From contig JASLQF010000057.1 of the NCBI GenBank assembly GCA_030744625.1, positions 47,726-111,725 on the forward strand: DNA of 64,000 nt, written 5' to 3'. The position numbers and the translations under genes are program-made. Positions 18,207 through 26,597 of this stretch are shown here, piece after piece. Each line of letters starts with the position of its first letter. Position 1 is the first letter of the stretch. Under the pieces are notes generated by a model. It searched no databases. It was given only the letters and a program-made list of their open reading frames with translations, and was not told where the DNA came from. Origin of the DNA: Rhodospirillales bacterium. GTDB taxonomy: Bacteria > Pseudomonadota > Alphaproteobacteria > Rhodospirillales > JASLQF01.

Positions 18207-19082
18207 TCAACGGGCGTCTTCCGCCACCGATTCCTCGATGGCGTTCGTCACCTTCTCGAGCGCCCGCACCTCGAGCTGGCGTACCCGTTCGCGGCTGATG
18301 CCGTAGGTCTTGCCCAATTCCTCGAGGGTGACGGGGTCGTCCTTCAGCCGGCGCTCGGTGAGGATGTGGCGCTCGCGCGCCGGCAGGACTTGCATTGCGT
18401 CGCGCAGAAGGCCCTTGCGATAGTTCAGCTCCTCGCCATCCGCCAAGAGTGTTTCGGGCGAGGGCGTCTCATCGACCAGCGTATCCTGGAACTCGGTCCC
18501 GTTGTCTTCGGCGACGGGAGCGTTGAGGGACAGGTCGCGCGCAGCCAGGCGGCGATTCATGCCGATGACGTCGCTTTCCGAGACATTCAGCTCCTTGGCC
18601 AGCAAGGCTGCCTGGTCGGGGCTCAGTTCCCCGTTGTCCATGATCTTCAGCCTTCCCTTGAGCTTGCGCAGGCTGAAGAACATTTTCTTCTGGGCCGCCA
18701 CCGTGCCCAATTTCACCAAGGACCAGGATTTCAGAATATATTCGGTGATCGCCGCCCTGATCCACCACATGGCGTAGGTGGACAGGCGGAAACCCCTTTC
18801 CGGTTCGAATTTCCTCACCGCCTTCATGAGGCCGATGTTGCCCTCCGAAACCAGGTCCGCCACAGGCAGGCCATATCCCCGGTAGCTCATGGCGATCTTG
18901 GCGACCAGGCGCAGGTGGCTGGTGACCAGCTCGTGCGCGGCCTCGACGTCGCCGTGCTCCTTCCAGCGCTTGGCCAGCATGTACTCCTCTTCCGCTTTCA
19001 GAACGGGAAACTTGAAAACCTGCTGAAAGTACTGGCTGAGGCCGCCATCCACGGGGACCGCGGGCAGTGGCAAAGTGGTCAT
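18207..19082 (-). CDS. rpoH: RNA polymerase sigma-32 factor
   Basis: Heat-shock sigma factor, 291 residues. Region 2 shows SHLRLVAKIAMSYRGYG, DLVSEGNIGLMKAVRKFEP and RLSTYAMWWIRAAITEYI. The RpoH box occurs as QKKMFFSLRKLK, the feature that separates sigma-32 from other group 3 sigma factors. Region 4 ends with LEELGKTYGISRERVRQLEVRALEKV. Alphaproteobacteria often have two rpoH genes; only one is visible here. A near-consensus promoter lies about 280 bases upstream, leaving a long leader that might carry regulatory structure. Confidence 0.96.
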   Translation of the reverse strand: MTTLPLPAVPVDGGLSQYFQQVFKFPVLKAEEEYMLAKRWKEHGDVEAAHELVTSHLRLVAKIAMSYRGYGLPVADLVSEGNIGLMKAVRKFEPERGFRLSTYAMWWIRAAITEYILKSWSLVKLGTVAAQKKMFFSLRKLKGRLKIMDNGELSPDQAALLAKELNVSESDVIGMNRRLAARDLSLNAPVAEDNGTEFQDTLVDETPSPETLLADGEELNYRKGLLRDAMQVLPARERHILTERRLKDDPVTLEELGKTYGISRERVRQLEVRALEKVTNAIEESVAEDAR

Positions 19083-19530
19083 TTCTTAGCATCTCCCTTT
19101 CGGAGCGTCGCGCTCAATTCCGTCGGCGGCTCGTGGCTCCGCCAGCGTGACCGGTTGCAATCAATGCCGCGACGCGGACGACCCAACTCACGGCCGCTCC
19201 ATTGGTCGAACAAGGATTGACTGTTAATCGAGAGAAAAAGCGCCTGCGTACATGTTCCATATCCTCCTATCGAAGCAATATGCGTACGAAGCAACAACCC
19301 GCAGACCCACCATCTGGTCGGGTCGCCGCACAACCGGCCCCAAACGGGCACCGATCAGGGAGGATTATATTAATAAATCAGGAATTGTCAAGATAAACCG
19401 AATAATGCCCTTTGTTTGTAAAGGGTTACTCGGCAACTTCCGGCCTGGCTCCGGGGCGATCGCGGGATCGAATCGGGGTTTCCAGCCAAGTTCACGCGGC
19501 CCCCGGGGTCGACCCGCCATTGCTTTGGTC
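19083..19530. other. rpoH leader and upstream intergenic region
   Basis: 448 bases with no credible gene between rpoH and the mlaA stop. Besides the rpoH promoter the stretch holds the predicted untranslated leader (about 19083-19357). No intrinsic terminator for mlaA was seen. Confidence 0.6.
19364..19391 (-). promoter_or_regulatory. Near-consensus sigma70 promoter for rpoH
   Basis: On the minus strand TTGACA (19391-19386) and TATAAT (19369-19364) are both perfect, with a 16-base spacer. Predicted start near 19357, giving a 5' leader of about 275 bases before the rpoH ATG. Confidence 0.75.
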
Positions 19531-20412
19531 CTACTCCACCGAGGCTTGGTCCCCTTTCGACGACGACCGGTCGCCGGCATCTTCGAGGACTGGCGGCTGC
19601 CCGTTCATCTCGTCCTTGAAATCCAGCGACAATTCTGGAATGGGCGGCAGGTCCATTTCCTCGCCATTCCTGATTTCCGCATTCCGCCTCTGGCGGTACA
19701 TGCTGCGGATGGCGGCATAGTAGTCGATGGAAGTCCGTTTCACCTCGTCCAGGTCATCTCTGAAACCATAGTAGGTATTGATAGCCTTGAACCCTTGGCG
19801 CGTATAAGTGAGGTACTCACGGTCGATGTTGTCCCACCACAGATCGAACGGATCGACGAAACTCTCGACGAACGTGCCCACGGCGTCGCGCGGGTTCGAC
19901 GGGCCGAGAATGGGAAGAACCAGATAGAAGCCCTCGCCCACGCCCCAAGTGGCCATGGTTTGTCCCAAGTCCTCGTCGTGCTCGGGAATGCCGGTCATTT
20001 CGGCTACATCGATAATGCCCGCCAATCCAGCGGTGGAATTGATGATGAACCGCCCTGCCGTTTGCATGGCCCTCTCTGCCTCGCCCTGCAGGATGTCGTT
20101 CGCCAGAATGAGGGGGGAACTCAGGTTGCCGAGGACGTTGCCGATGGCGTTACGCACGGCGCCCGGCAGAAGATCGTAAACATCCGTCAACGGGCGCAGC
20201 ACATACCGGAGGAAAACCTCGTTGAATCCAAAGATGAACCGATTGACGGGCTCGATGGGATCGTTGACGTCTTCCTCGTCGCCGTCGTTTTGCGTATCGC
20301 TTGCCGCCAGTTGCTGGGGCTCGAAAAAGTCGGCCGGCTCGGCGGCGGCCGGGAACGGCCCGCCAGCCAACAGCATCGCGAACAACACCAGGATGCCGAC
20401 TTTTGCAAACAA
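19531..20412 (-). CDS. mlaA: MlaA/VacJ-family phospholipid transport protein
   Basis: Outer-membrane component of the Mla retrograde phospholipid pathway. Family motifs are clear: DPIEPVNRFIFGFNEVF, YDLLPGAVRNAIGNVLGNLSSP, and GQTMATWGVGEGFYLVLPILGPSNPRD. The N-terminus is a signal peptide (MFAKVGILVLFAMLLAGG, likely cleaved after PAAA) but contains no cysteine, so there is no lipobox although E. coli MlaA is a lipoprotein. The 293-residue length includes an acidic C-terminal extension of about 50 residues. It is divergent from an MlaC-like gene, with which it may share a promoter region. Confidence 0.92.
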   Translation of the reverse strand: MFAKVGILVLFAMLLAGGPFPAAAEPADFFEPQQLAASDTQNDGDEEDVNDPIEPVNRFIFGFNEVFLRYVLRPLTDVYDLLPGAVRNAIGNVLGNLSSPLILANDILQGEAERAMQTAGRFIINSTAGLAGIIDVAEMTGIPEHDEDLGQTMATWGVGEGFYLVLPILGPSNPRDAVGTFVESFVDPFDLWWDNIDREYLTYTRQGFKAINTYYGFRDDLDEVKRTSIDYYAAIRSMYRQRRNAEIRNGEEMDLPPIPELSLDFKDEMNGQPPVLEDAGDRSSSKGDQASVE

Positions 20413-20683
20413 TCTAAAGATGGTTCGCCCCCCGTTTTTATCCGCCGCTTCCGGAACCTCGAAGCGCGGGCGTACCGCCCGACCGAACGAGTCCTCCGCA
20501 AAGCGCGCCCATCACGCGGATGATTGATGTATTTTGTATGTGAACTGGCGAGCGCATGCAACTAACATGATGCCGCCCCGGCGACGCGCCGTGCAATTCT
20601 TCGTTACCGTGACATATCGGCCATTGCCGCGGGAGACGGATGGGGCTAACCCAATGGCGGATTACCATTCACCGCGGAAGATC

Positions 20684-21307
20684 ATGTTTCAAATTAAGCG
20701 ACGCGCGTTCATCTTTGAATTGCTTGCCTTTTCCGTGTTCCTTCCCGGTGCTCGGCCGACCCACGGCGCCCAAAACGAGGCCATCGCCGTGATCGAACGC
20801 TTTCATGCGAGCCTGCTCGCCGTCATGAAGGAGGCCGAGGTTCTCGGCATAAGGGGCCGCTACAAGCGGTTGGCCGCCCCCATCGACAAAGCCTTCCATC
20901 TGGCCTTAATGATTCGAATCGCCACCGGTTCGTTCTGGAGAAGCGCCGGAGCCGGCCAGAGGAAACAGCTCTTGGAGGCCTTCACGCGGCTCAGCGTCAG
21001 CACCTATGCCGACCGCTTCGACGGCTACGGGGGAGAAGCTTTCGAGACCATGGGTGCCAAGGCGGGACCTCGCAAGACCCTCATCGTGCAGACCCGGATA
21101 CAGCGCCTCCGAGCAGACTCGGTAGGAATCTCCTACGTGATGAAACCGGTCAAGGGCCGATGGCGCATTGTCGACGTCCTGCTCGACGACAGCATCAGCG
21201 AGCTCGCGGTGCGTCGCTCCGAATATCGGCGCGTGTTGAAGAAGGACGGCGTGAATGGTCTCATTCAAACGCTGAATTCCAAGGCCGCCCAATTGGTTAA
21301 CGGGTAA
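20684..21307 (+). CDS. MlaC/Ttg2D-family lipid-binding protein
   Basis: Predicted periplasmic lipid carrier (Tol_Tol_Ttg2 family). It has a signal peptide (FELLAFSVFLPGARPTHGA), then the family pattern: YKRLAAPIDKAFHLALMIRIATG, QLLEAFTRLSVSTYADRF and RWRIVDVLLDDSISELAVRRSEYRRVL. The start is uncertain: ATG 20684 puts the signal peptide at the very N-terminus, ATG 20654 adds ten residues, and the open frame reaches 20534. Neither start has a strong ribosome site. It is divergent from mlaA and converges on the hpnL-like gene. The hpnM-type paralogue at 43291 is a relative. Confidence 0.85.
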   Translation: MFQIKRRAFIFELLAFSVFLPGARPTHGAQNEAIAVIERFHASLLAVMKEAEVLGIRGRYKRLAAPIDKAFHLALMIRIATGSFWRSAGAGQRKQLLEAFTRLSVSTYADRFDGYGGEAFETMGAKAGPRKTLIVQTRIQRLRADSVGISYVMKPVKGRWRIVDVLLDDSISELAVRRSEYRRVLKKDGVNGLIQTLNSKAAQLVNG

Positions 21308-21325
21308 TCTGACGCAGGCCAGTAG

Positions 21326-22342
21326 CTACTCGGACCCCGGTTTGCTTTCCTCCGCCGCCATGTGTCCCGCCGCCGGCTTCAGGGTGTACATCAAGCCGAG
21401 ACCCATCCCCCACACGATCCACACGATCTCGCGAATGCGTCGGACCACCGCCACCGCGACCCCGAGCACCGGCGATCCCGTCATCGCCGCGCACACCAGC
21501 ATGAACGCCCCCTCCTGGGCGCCGATGCTGGCCGGGATGAAGAACGTGCCGGTGCGCACGAGTTGGGCCACGGCCTCGATGATCCAGGCGTCGACGAAGC
21601 TCACCGGGTGCCCCAGGAAATACATCGCGTAGTAGATCTCGACCGCCCCCAAGACCCAGTTGGCGAAGGCCCAAAGGGTCGCCCACGCGAATCGCTCGCG
21701 GTGAGCCGTATAAAATCGCACCAGCCGGGCATCCATCTCGAAGATGTGGTGCAGTATCCGCTCGACGCGCTTCGCGAAACGCCACTGGCTGAGCCAACTT
21801 CCGGCCAGCGACGTGATGCGCAGCCGTTGCACGGCGAACACGACGAAGGTGCCGAAAACCAAAACCACCAAACCGGCGCCGGCCATTGCCTTGTAGGAGG
21901 CGGGAAGCGCCGACGAGCCGAGCATGAAGGCGAAGCCAATGACGAGAAAGAGCATAAGCGCGATGAGGTTGATCGTCCGCGCCAGGATTATGGAGGCGGT
22001 GGCCTCCCCATAGCCCACGCCATAGTGGGATTTCAGAAGAGCCGCCTTGACCGGCTCGCCGCCCATGCCCGCCGCCGGCATAACGGCGTTGAACGATTCC
22101 CCGACCAGGCGGACCTTCCACGTCCGGTAAAGCCCCTTGGCGCTCAAGGGTATCGAGGCCATTGTCAATAGCCAGGTCAGCGAATCGATGGAAAAGGCCG
22201 CCAGATAGAGGCCCAGAACAACCGCCAGGCCCCATCCCACGTCTCTGACACGCGCCATGACTTCGCCGCCGTCGATCTGCAGCAGGACGGTGGCGAGAAG
22301 CGCCACGCCGATCAGAAAATAAAGGGTCTTGAGGAAACGCAT
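21326..22342 (-). CDS. HpnL-like integral membrane protein (UPF0104 family)
   Basis: Polytopic membrane protein of 338 residues of the lysylphosphatidylglycerol-synthase-TM/HpnL group, with about seven or eight helices and the family motif GEPVKAALL after FNAVMPAAGMGG. Members are common in hopanoid clusters, with unproven function. The start is ATG 22342 (MRFLKTLYFLIG); the longer open frame adds Arg/Cys-rich sequence. It lies 19 bases downstream of a CDP-alcohol phosphatidyltransferase and probably belongs to the hpnN operon. Confidence 0.83.
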   Translation of the reverse strand: MRFLKTLYFLIGVALLATVLLQIDGGEVMARVRDVGWGLAVVLGLYLAAFSIDSLTWLLTMASIPLSAKGLYRTWKVRLVGESFNAVMPAAGMGGEPVKAALLKSHYGVGYGEATASIILARTINLIALMLFLVIGFAFMLGSSALPASYKAMAGAGLVVLVFGTFVVFAVQRLRITSLAGSWLSQWRFAKRVERILHHIFEMDARLVRFYTAHRERFAWATLWAFANWVLGAVEIYYAMYFLGHPVSFVDAWIIEAVAQLVRTGTFFIPASIGAQEGAFMLVCAAMTGSPVLGVAVAVVRRIREIVWIVWGMGLGLMYTLKPAAGHMAAEESKPGSE

Positions 22343-22361
22343 GCCACTCCGTTCCCGCCGT

Positions 22362-23069
22362 TCACACGCGATATTCGCCGGCGCCGCGACGAAACCGGGT
22401 AAGCCAGTACACCTGCGCGCCAACCGCGGCCGCCGGCAACAATACCCAAACAACATCAAAAAGGGCGAGCGCCAGGACAATAAAGCAAAAGTCGGCACGG
22501 GTTAGTTCGCGGAAGGCGAATACCACCCACCCCGTCGCATCGCGGGGGTGCGCGCCCGGCCCGGCGGCGTTTTCGACGTCATCCCGTTCCCCCTCTCGGG
22601 CTTTTTCGCGGCTGGCGTAGACCAACCAGATGGCGTAGTTGATTGTGCTCCCCACGGCGGCGATCAACCCCAGCCACAGCCACATATCCTGATCCGCCGC
22701 GCGGGCGACCGCAAAACCCAGACTGACAAAAAATCCGCTGTGAACGATCCAGTCGGCAAACGTGTCGAAATGCATGCCGAACGTGGTGCACTGGTCCTTG
22801 AGGCGGGCGACTTCGCCATCGCAATTGTCGAGCACGGTGCTGGCGATTAAGAGAACCGCGCCGGCGACCGTCCACGCCGCACTTCCCTGAAAGATGCTCC
22901 AGGCGCATCCCAGGCCCAACAGCAAGGAAGCCGCGGTGACGTGGTTGGCGCTCACGGGAAGCAGGACGAGACGCGGCGTAAGCCATGAGGAAAGGTGACG
23001 CACCAGGGGAAGCAATTGGCGCGGTTCCCCGCCTTGCTTGCGGACGGCAGCCTCCGGTGCTTGGGTCAT
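22362..23069 (-). CDS. CDP-alcohol phosphatidyltransferase family protein (hpnN operon)
   Basis: Membrane enzyme expected to transfer a CDP-linked head group or lipid to an alcohol with release of CMP. The full motif D-x2-D-G-x2-A-R-x8-G-x3-D-x3-D is present (DNCDGEVARLKDQ followed by FGMHFDTFAD). About six hydrophobic helices and a hydrophilic insert (about residues 165-190) are seen. ATG 23069 overlaps the hpnN stop as ATGA, showing translational coupling to the hopanoid transporter. Substrates are unknown. Confidence 0.87.
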   Translation of the reverse strand: MTQAPEAAVRKQGGEPRQLLPLVRHLSSWLTPRLVLLPVSANHVTAASLLLGLGCAWSIFQGSAAWTVAGAVLLIASTVLDNCDGEVARLKDQCTTFGMHFDTFADWIVHSGFFVSLGFAVARAADQDMWLWLGLIAAVGSTINYAIWLVYASREKAREGERDDVENAAGPGAHPRDATGWVVFAFRELTRADFCFIVLALALFDVVWVLLPAAAVGAQVYWLTRFRRGAGEYRV

Positions 23070-25717
23070 GGCGAAGCCTTCCTTTCCGGCGCCCTCGGCC
23101 AAACCGCCATCAACGCGGGCAGGACCCCGAGGGTACACACCAGGTTGAGGGTCATGGCAATGGTCAGAAGGAGCCCCATGCTCGATGTCCCCAAATGGCC
23201 CGACAGCGCCATGCTGCCAAACGACCCTACCGTCGTAAGGGCGCTGAAGGTCACGGCTCGTGGCGTGCTCGTCTCCATGACGGCGCCGACGTCCGCCTCG
23301 CTTCGTTCGCGTAACATGAGATGGATGCCGTTGGCGACCCCCAAGCCAAATAGAAGCGGCAAGACGATCACATTGGCATAGTTGAACGGCAGGTCGAACA
23401 GAACGGACGCCGCCACCGTAAGAAGCGCCGCCAGTACCAGCGGGGCGAAAACCAGGATCACGTCGCGCACCCGTCTCAGCAAGACCGCCAGCATCAAGGC
23501 GATGATGCCCAGCGCGATCAGGGCCGCGTCGCGGAACGCGGAGACGACGATCGTACCGGATTCGAAGATAACCACGGGCGATCCGGTGGCCCGGGGCGCC
23601 ACCGAGCGCACCGCTTCGACGAATCGCTTCAACTGCTCCCGGCCAGGGTTGCCGTCCTTAGGGTAGACGTTGATCCTCGCCCTGCCGTCCGCCGCCACGT
23701 TCCGTTCCCGCAAACCGGGGGGCAGGTTTTCCAGAGTCATGGGCGCCGCGTCCAGCGATTGGCGCAGCACGTCCAGGCGGTTGGGCAGGGTGGAAGTCAA
23801 TCGGGCTTCCAACTCCTCCAGCGCGCCAATGGCCCCGGATGCGGCGCCCACGAGCCCGTCGAGCGCGGCCATCAAGCGCCCCGCCGCGGCGCGCGTCTTT
23901 CCGTCCCTGGCGGCATTCGAAAATCGCGCCAGTTTGGGCCTGAAAGCGTCAAGGGCGGCGCGCCGCTCGGCCGCGTCCGGCCGGGTGGCTCGCGGCGACA
24001 CGGCCAGGGACGGGGAAAGAAAGAGCGCCATGTCCTCGATGATCGCTAGCTTGTCCTCCTGGTCCTCGGGCACGTAATCGGCCAAGGTCACCGCCTCGTC
24101 CACCTCGTCGAGCCGGGAAATCCTTTTGGCCAGCGCCACCGCCGAGGCCAGGTCCTGGGCGAGAACGGTGACGACATAGGGACTGGTGCGGCCGTCCTCC
24201 ATCAGGTCGAACAGGGTGCTCACCGATTCCGTCTTCGGGTCCTTGAGGTGGAGAGGGTCGAAATCGAAGCGCGCTTGCGGCACCAACGCCGCCGCCGCCA
24301 ACGCCAGCATCAGCGCCCCGGCGACAACGGCCCGGCCACCACCCCGCGCAACCGCCAACGATCCGAGCAGAAAGACGCCCCGCCCCGCCATGCCGCGCCG
24401 GGCAGGCGGTCTCAGCGCCAGCAAAGCGGGCAAAACGGTGATGTTGGCGAAGAAGGCGATGAACATGCCCACCCCGGCGATCAAGCCGAGTTCGGCGAGC
24501 CCCGTATAATCGGTCGGCAGGAACGAAAAGAACCCGATTGCCGCCGCGACGGCGCACAGCGTCAGCGCGCCACCGACCTGCTCCGCCGCTTCCGTCAGCG
24601 CCGCGGCGTTGTCGTCCCCCCGGTCAATCGCCTCCTTGTAGCGCAGCCCGAAATGGATTCCGAAATCGACGCTGAGGCCGATGAAGAGGACTGCGAACGC
24701 CACCGAAATCAGGTTGAGCGCTCCGACGGCAAGCGTCGCGAAGCCGGCCGTCCACACCAGTCCCATGATCAAGGTGGCCAGTACCGCCCCGGCCAGCGGC
24801 ACCGAGCGCATCCCGACGAGCAGGAGGAGGACGACCAGCGTCAGGGAAAGCACCCCCGCCAGGCCCATCCCCTGCTCGACGCTCTTGAGCTCCTCCTGAG
24901 CCAGGGCCGCCGATCCGGTGAGACGGACGCGCACGCCGTGGGCCGCATCGAGCCTAAGCTCGGCGGCGATTGCGCGAAGACCGTCGATTGCCTTGGTGGC
25001 CGGTTGCAAGGAGCCGAAGTCAAGCGTCGGCTGGATCAGGATGAAGCGGCGGCCCTCATTGGCCCCGGCCTTCTCGCCACGCATCATCTCCTGCCAGGAA
25101 AGGGCCCCGAAGCGGCCCGCCGCTTGCGCTTCGGCGACCTCGGACGCGGCATTCAGCATGTCGGCGAGCTCGATGGGCGGCACCCCTTCGCCATCGAGCG
25201 CTTCGTCGATGGCCCGCCCCAGCATGTCGAACAGGCCCTGGAGGCTCCGATTTTCCCAAAGCGTGGCGAGAAACGGCTGCGCCTCGGCCAGGCGGTCGCC
25301 GAGGTCGGAGAGCTCCTCGACGTCAAGATAAAGCAAGCTGTTGCGGCGCATGGTCGGGTCGCCGGCAAGGTCGTAAACGTCGCCGAAAAGCTGGGGCACG
25401 TCGCGGAGCCGCCGCGCCAGGGCCAGTGCGGCGTCGTCGGCCAGGTCCGGCGCCGCCCCGTCGATCACCACCAGGATGTTGTCCGTGAACTGCGGAAAGG
25501 CCTTTTTCAGGGCCCCCGCGTCCCGGCGATACGGCAGGTCGTGGGCCAGCAAGTCCGCGGTATCGGTATTGAACGTTATCGTGGAAGCGACGTAATAGCC
25601 GATACCGACCGTCGCCGTCAGCGCGCCGAGAACCACCGTAAAAGCGGCGCGGCGGACGATTTCCACCCACCGAACCAGCATACGGCGATAGGTCGTGGCG
25701 GCGGCGTCGGTCATCAT
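23066..25717 (-). CDS. hpnN: Hopanoid-associated RND transporter
   Basis: MMPL/RND-family inner-membrane protein of about 883 residues with two matching halves, each a periplasmic domain flanked by helices. The first half has GVLSLTLVVLLLLVGM and AVLFIGLSVDFGIHFGLRYKEAI; the second ends with a helix bundle including VLPLLFGLGVANGIHLMLRE. Family HpnN moves hopanoids from inner to outer membrane. ATG 25717 (or 25714) is preferred over the frame start at 25771. It heads an apparent operon with a CDP-alcohol phosphatidyltransferase and an hpnL-like gene, and is divergent from another CDP-alcohol phosphatidyltransferase-like gene. Confidence 0.92.
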   Translation of the reverse strand: MMTDAAATTYRRMLVRWVEIVRRAAFTVVLGALTATVGIGYYVASTITFNTDTADLLAHDLPYRRDAGALKKAFPQFTDNILVVIDGAAPDLADDAALALARRLRDVPQLFGDVYDLAGDPTMRRNSLLYLDVEELSDLGDRLAEAQPFLATLWENRSLQGLFDMLGRAIDEALDGEGVPPIELADMLNAASEVAEAQAAGRFGALSWQEMMRGEKAGANEGRRFILIQPTLDFGSLQPATKAIDGLRAIAAELRLDAAHGVRVRLTGSAALAQEELKSVEQGMGLAGVLSLTLVVLLLLVGMRSVPLAGAVLATLIMGLVWTAGFATLAVGALNLISVAFAVLFIGLSVDFGIHFGLRYKEAIDRGDDNAAALTEAAEQVGGALTLCAVAAAIGFFSFLPTDYTGLAELGLIAGVGMFIAFFANITVLPALLALRPPARRGMAGRGVFLLGSLAVARGGGRAVVAGALMLALAAAALVPQARFDFDPLHLKDPKTESVSTLFDLMEDGRTSPYVVTVLAQDLASAVALAKRISRLDEVDEAVTLADYVPEDQEDKLAIIEDMALFLSPSLAVSPRATRPDAAERRAALDAFRPKLARFSNAARDGKTRAAAGRLMAALDGLVGAASGAIGALEELEARLTSTLPNRLDVLRQSLDAAPMTLENLPPGLRERNVAADGRARINVYPKDGNPGREQLKRFVEAVRSVAPRATGSPVVIFESGTIVVSAFRDAALIALGIIALMLAVLLRRVRDVILVFAPLVLAALLTVAASVLFDLPFNYANVIVLPLLFGLGVANGIHLMLRERSEADVGAVMETSTPRAVTFSALTTVGSFGSMALSGHLGTSSMGLLLTIAMTLNLVCTLGVLPALMAVWPRAPERKASP

Positions 25718-25931
25718 AGGGGCGGTCCCGTTGAGGCCGCCGCTTATAGCAGGCCGCCGGTCACCTGTCATATGGGCGCGGCGAAAGCGCGCGCCGCGCC
25801 CGAAGGCGCCCTAATTCCGGGAATTCTTGACATCTTTACGCATGTGCAACACCTTTCCGGGTCTAAGGTGGACGCGGTGAGGCGATATTCCCGCCATCCG
25901 CGCCGCGCCTGTAAACCTTCGGGTTCGAGCC

Positions 25932-26549
25932 ATGCACAGAATACCTTGGGATCAGCGCCTCGCGCGCGTCATGGTACGGCCCATGGCCGGAACGTCCATC
26001 GCCCCCAATCACCTGACGACGGTGGTCCTCTTGATGTCCCTTTCCGGGGCCGGCCTGTTCGCGACGGGCAATCCCGTTCTCGCCAATTGGGCGGCGGGGG
26101 TGTTCGTCCTTTCAAGATTCCTGGACCACTTCGATGGTGAACTGGCCCGCCTTCAGGGGGTGTCCAGCCGCTTCGGGTATTACTACGATTACGTGGCGGG
26201 GGCGCTGGGGTACGGCGCGCTGTTCCTGTGCATGGGATTGGGGTTCCAAGACAGTTGGTTGGGTACCTGGGCAATCGTTCTGGGCATGGCGGGCTGTCTT
26301 TCGGCCCTCGTTTCGATGTTCATCAACGTGGGCATCGATCGGGTGCTGGGCGAGAAGATGGACGGCGACGCCAACGGATACCCCGCCTTCGCGGGCATAG
26401 AGTTGGAAGACGGAATGTACCTGCTGGCGCCGATCACGTGGTTGGGCATGCTGATGCCCTTTTTCGTCGCCGCAAGCATCGGTGCCGCCGTGTATTGCCT
26501 TTGGAGCCTGTGGACGCTGCTGCGGCTTAGACAAACTTCCCATTGTTGA
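25932..26549 (+). CDS. CDP-alcohol phosphatidyltransferase-like protein lacking fourth Asp
   Basis: Membrane protein of 205 residues with about six helices. The family motif is recognisable (DHFDGELARLQGVSSRFG, then YYYDYVAG), but the fourth aspartate, the proposed general base, is Gly. The first three aspartates and Ala-Arg are kept. The codons read clearly as Tyr-Asp-Tyr-Val-Ala-Gly, with no sign of a frameshift. It may be inactive, use another base, or act as a regulatory partner. It resembles the enzyme at 27764-28360 at its N-terminus (VRPMAGTSIAPNHLTT against VRPLAKTPVTPNQITT), so the two are probably paralogues. Followed by an MFS gene on the same strand. Confidence 0.82.
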   Translation: MHRIPWDQRLARVMVRPMAGTSIAPNHLTTVVLLMSLSGAGLFATGNPVLANWAAGVFVLSRFLDHFDGELARLQGVSSRFGYYYDYVAGALGYGALFLCMGLGFQDSWLGTWAIVLGMAGCLSALVSMFINVGIDRVLGEKMDGDANGYPAFAGIELEDGMYLLAPITWLGMLMPFFVAASIGAAVYCLWSLWTLLRLRQTSHC

Positions 26550-26597
26550 CGAGATAAGGGCCGCAGAAAACTGGCCATCCGGTAATATCCCGCGGCA

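Noticed and set aside
25827..25850. TTGACA followed by possible -10 before the CDP-alcohol phosphatidyltransferase-like gene
   Set aside because: The -35 is perfect but no acceptable -10 is found at 16-18 bases.
24248..26140. Open frame of about 630 codons on the plus strand
   Set aside because: Antisense to hpnN and overlapping the real plus-strand gene at 25932; no recognisable domain.
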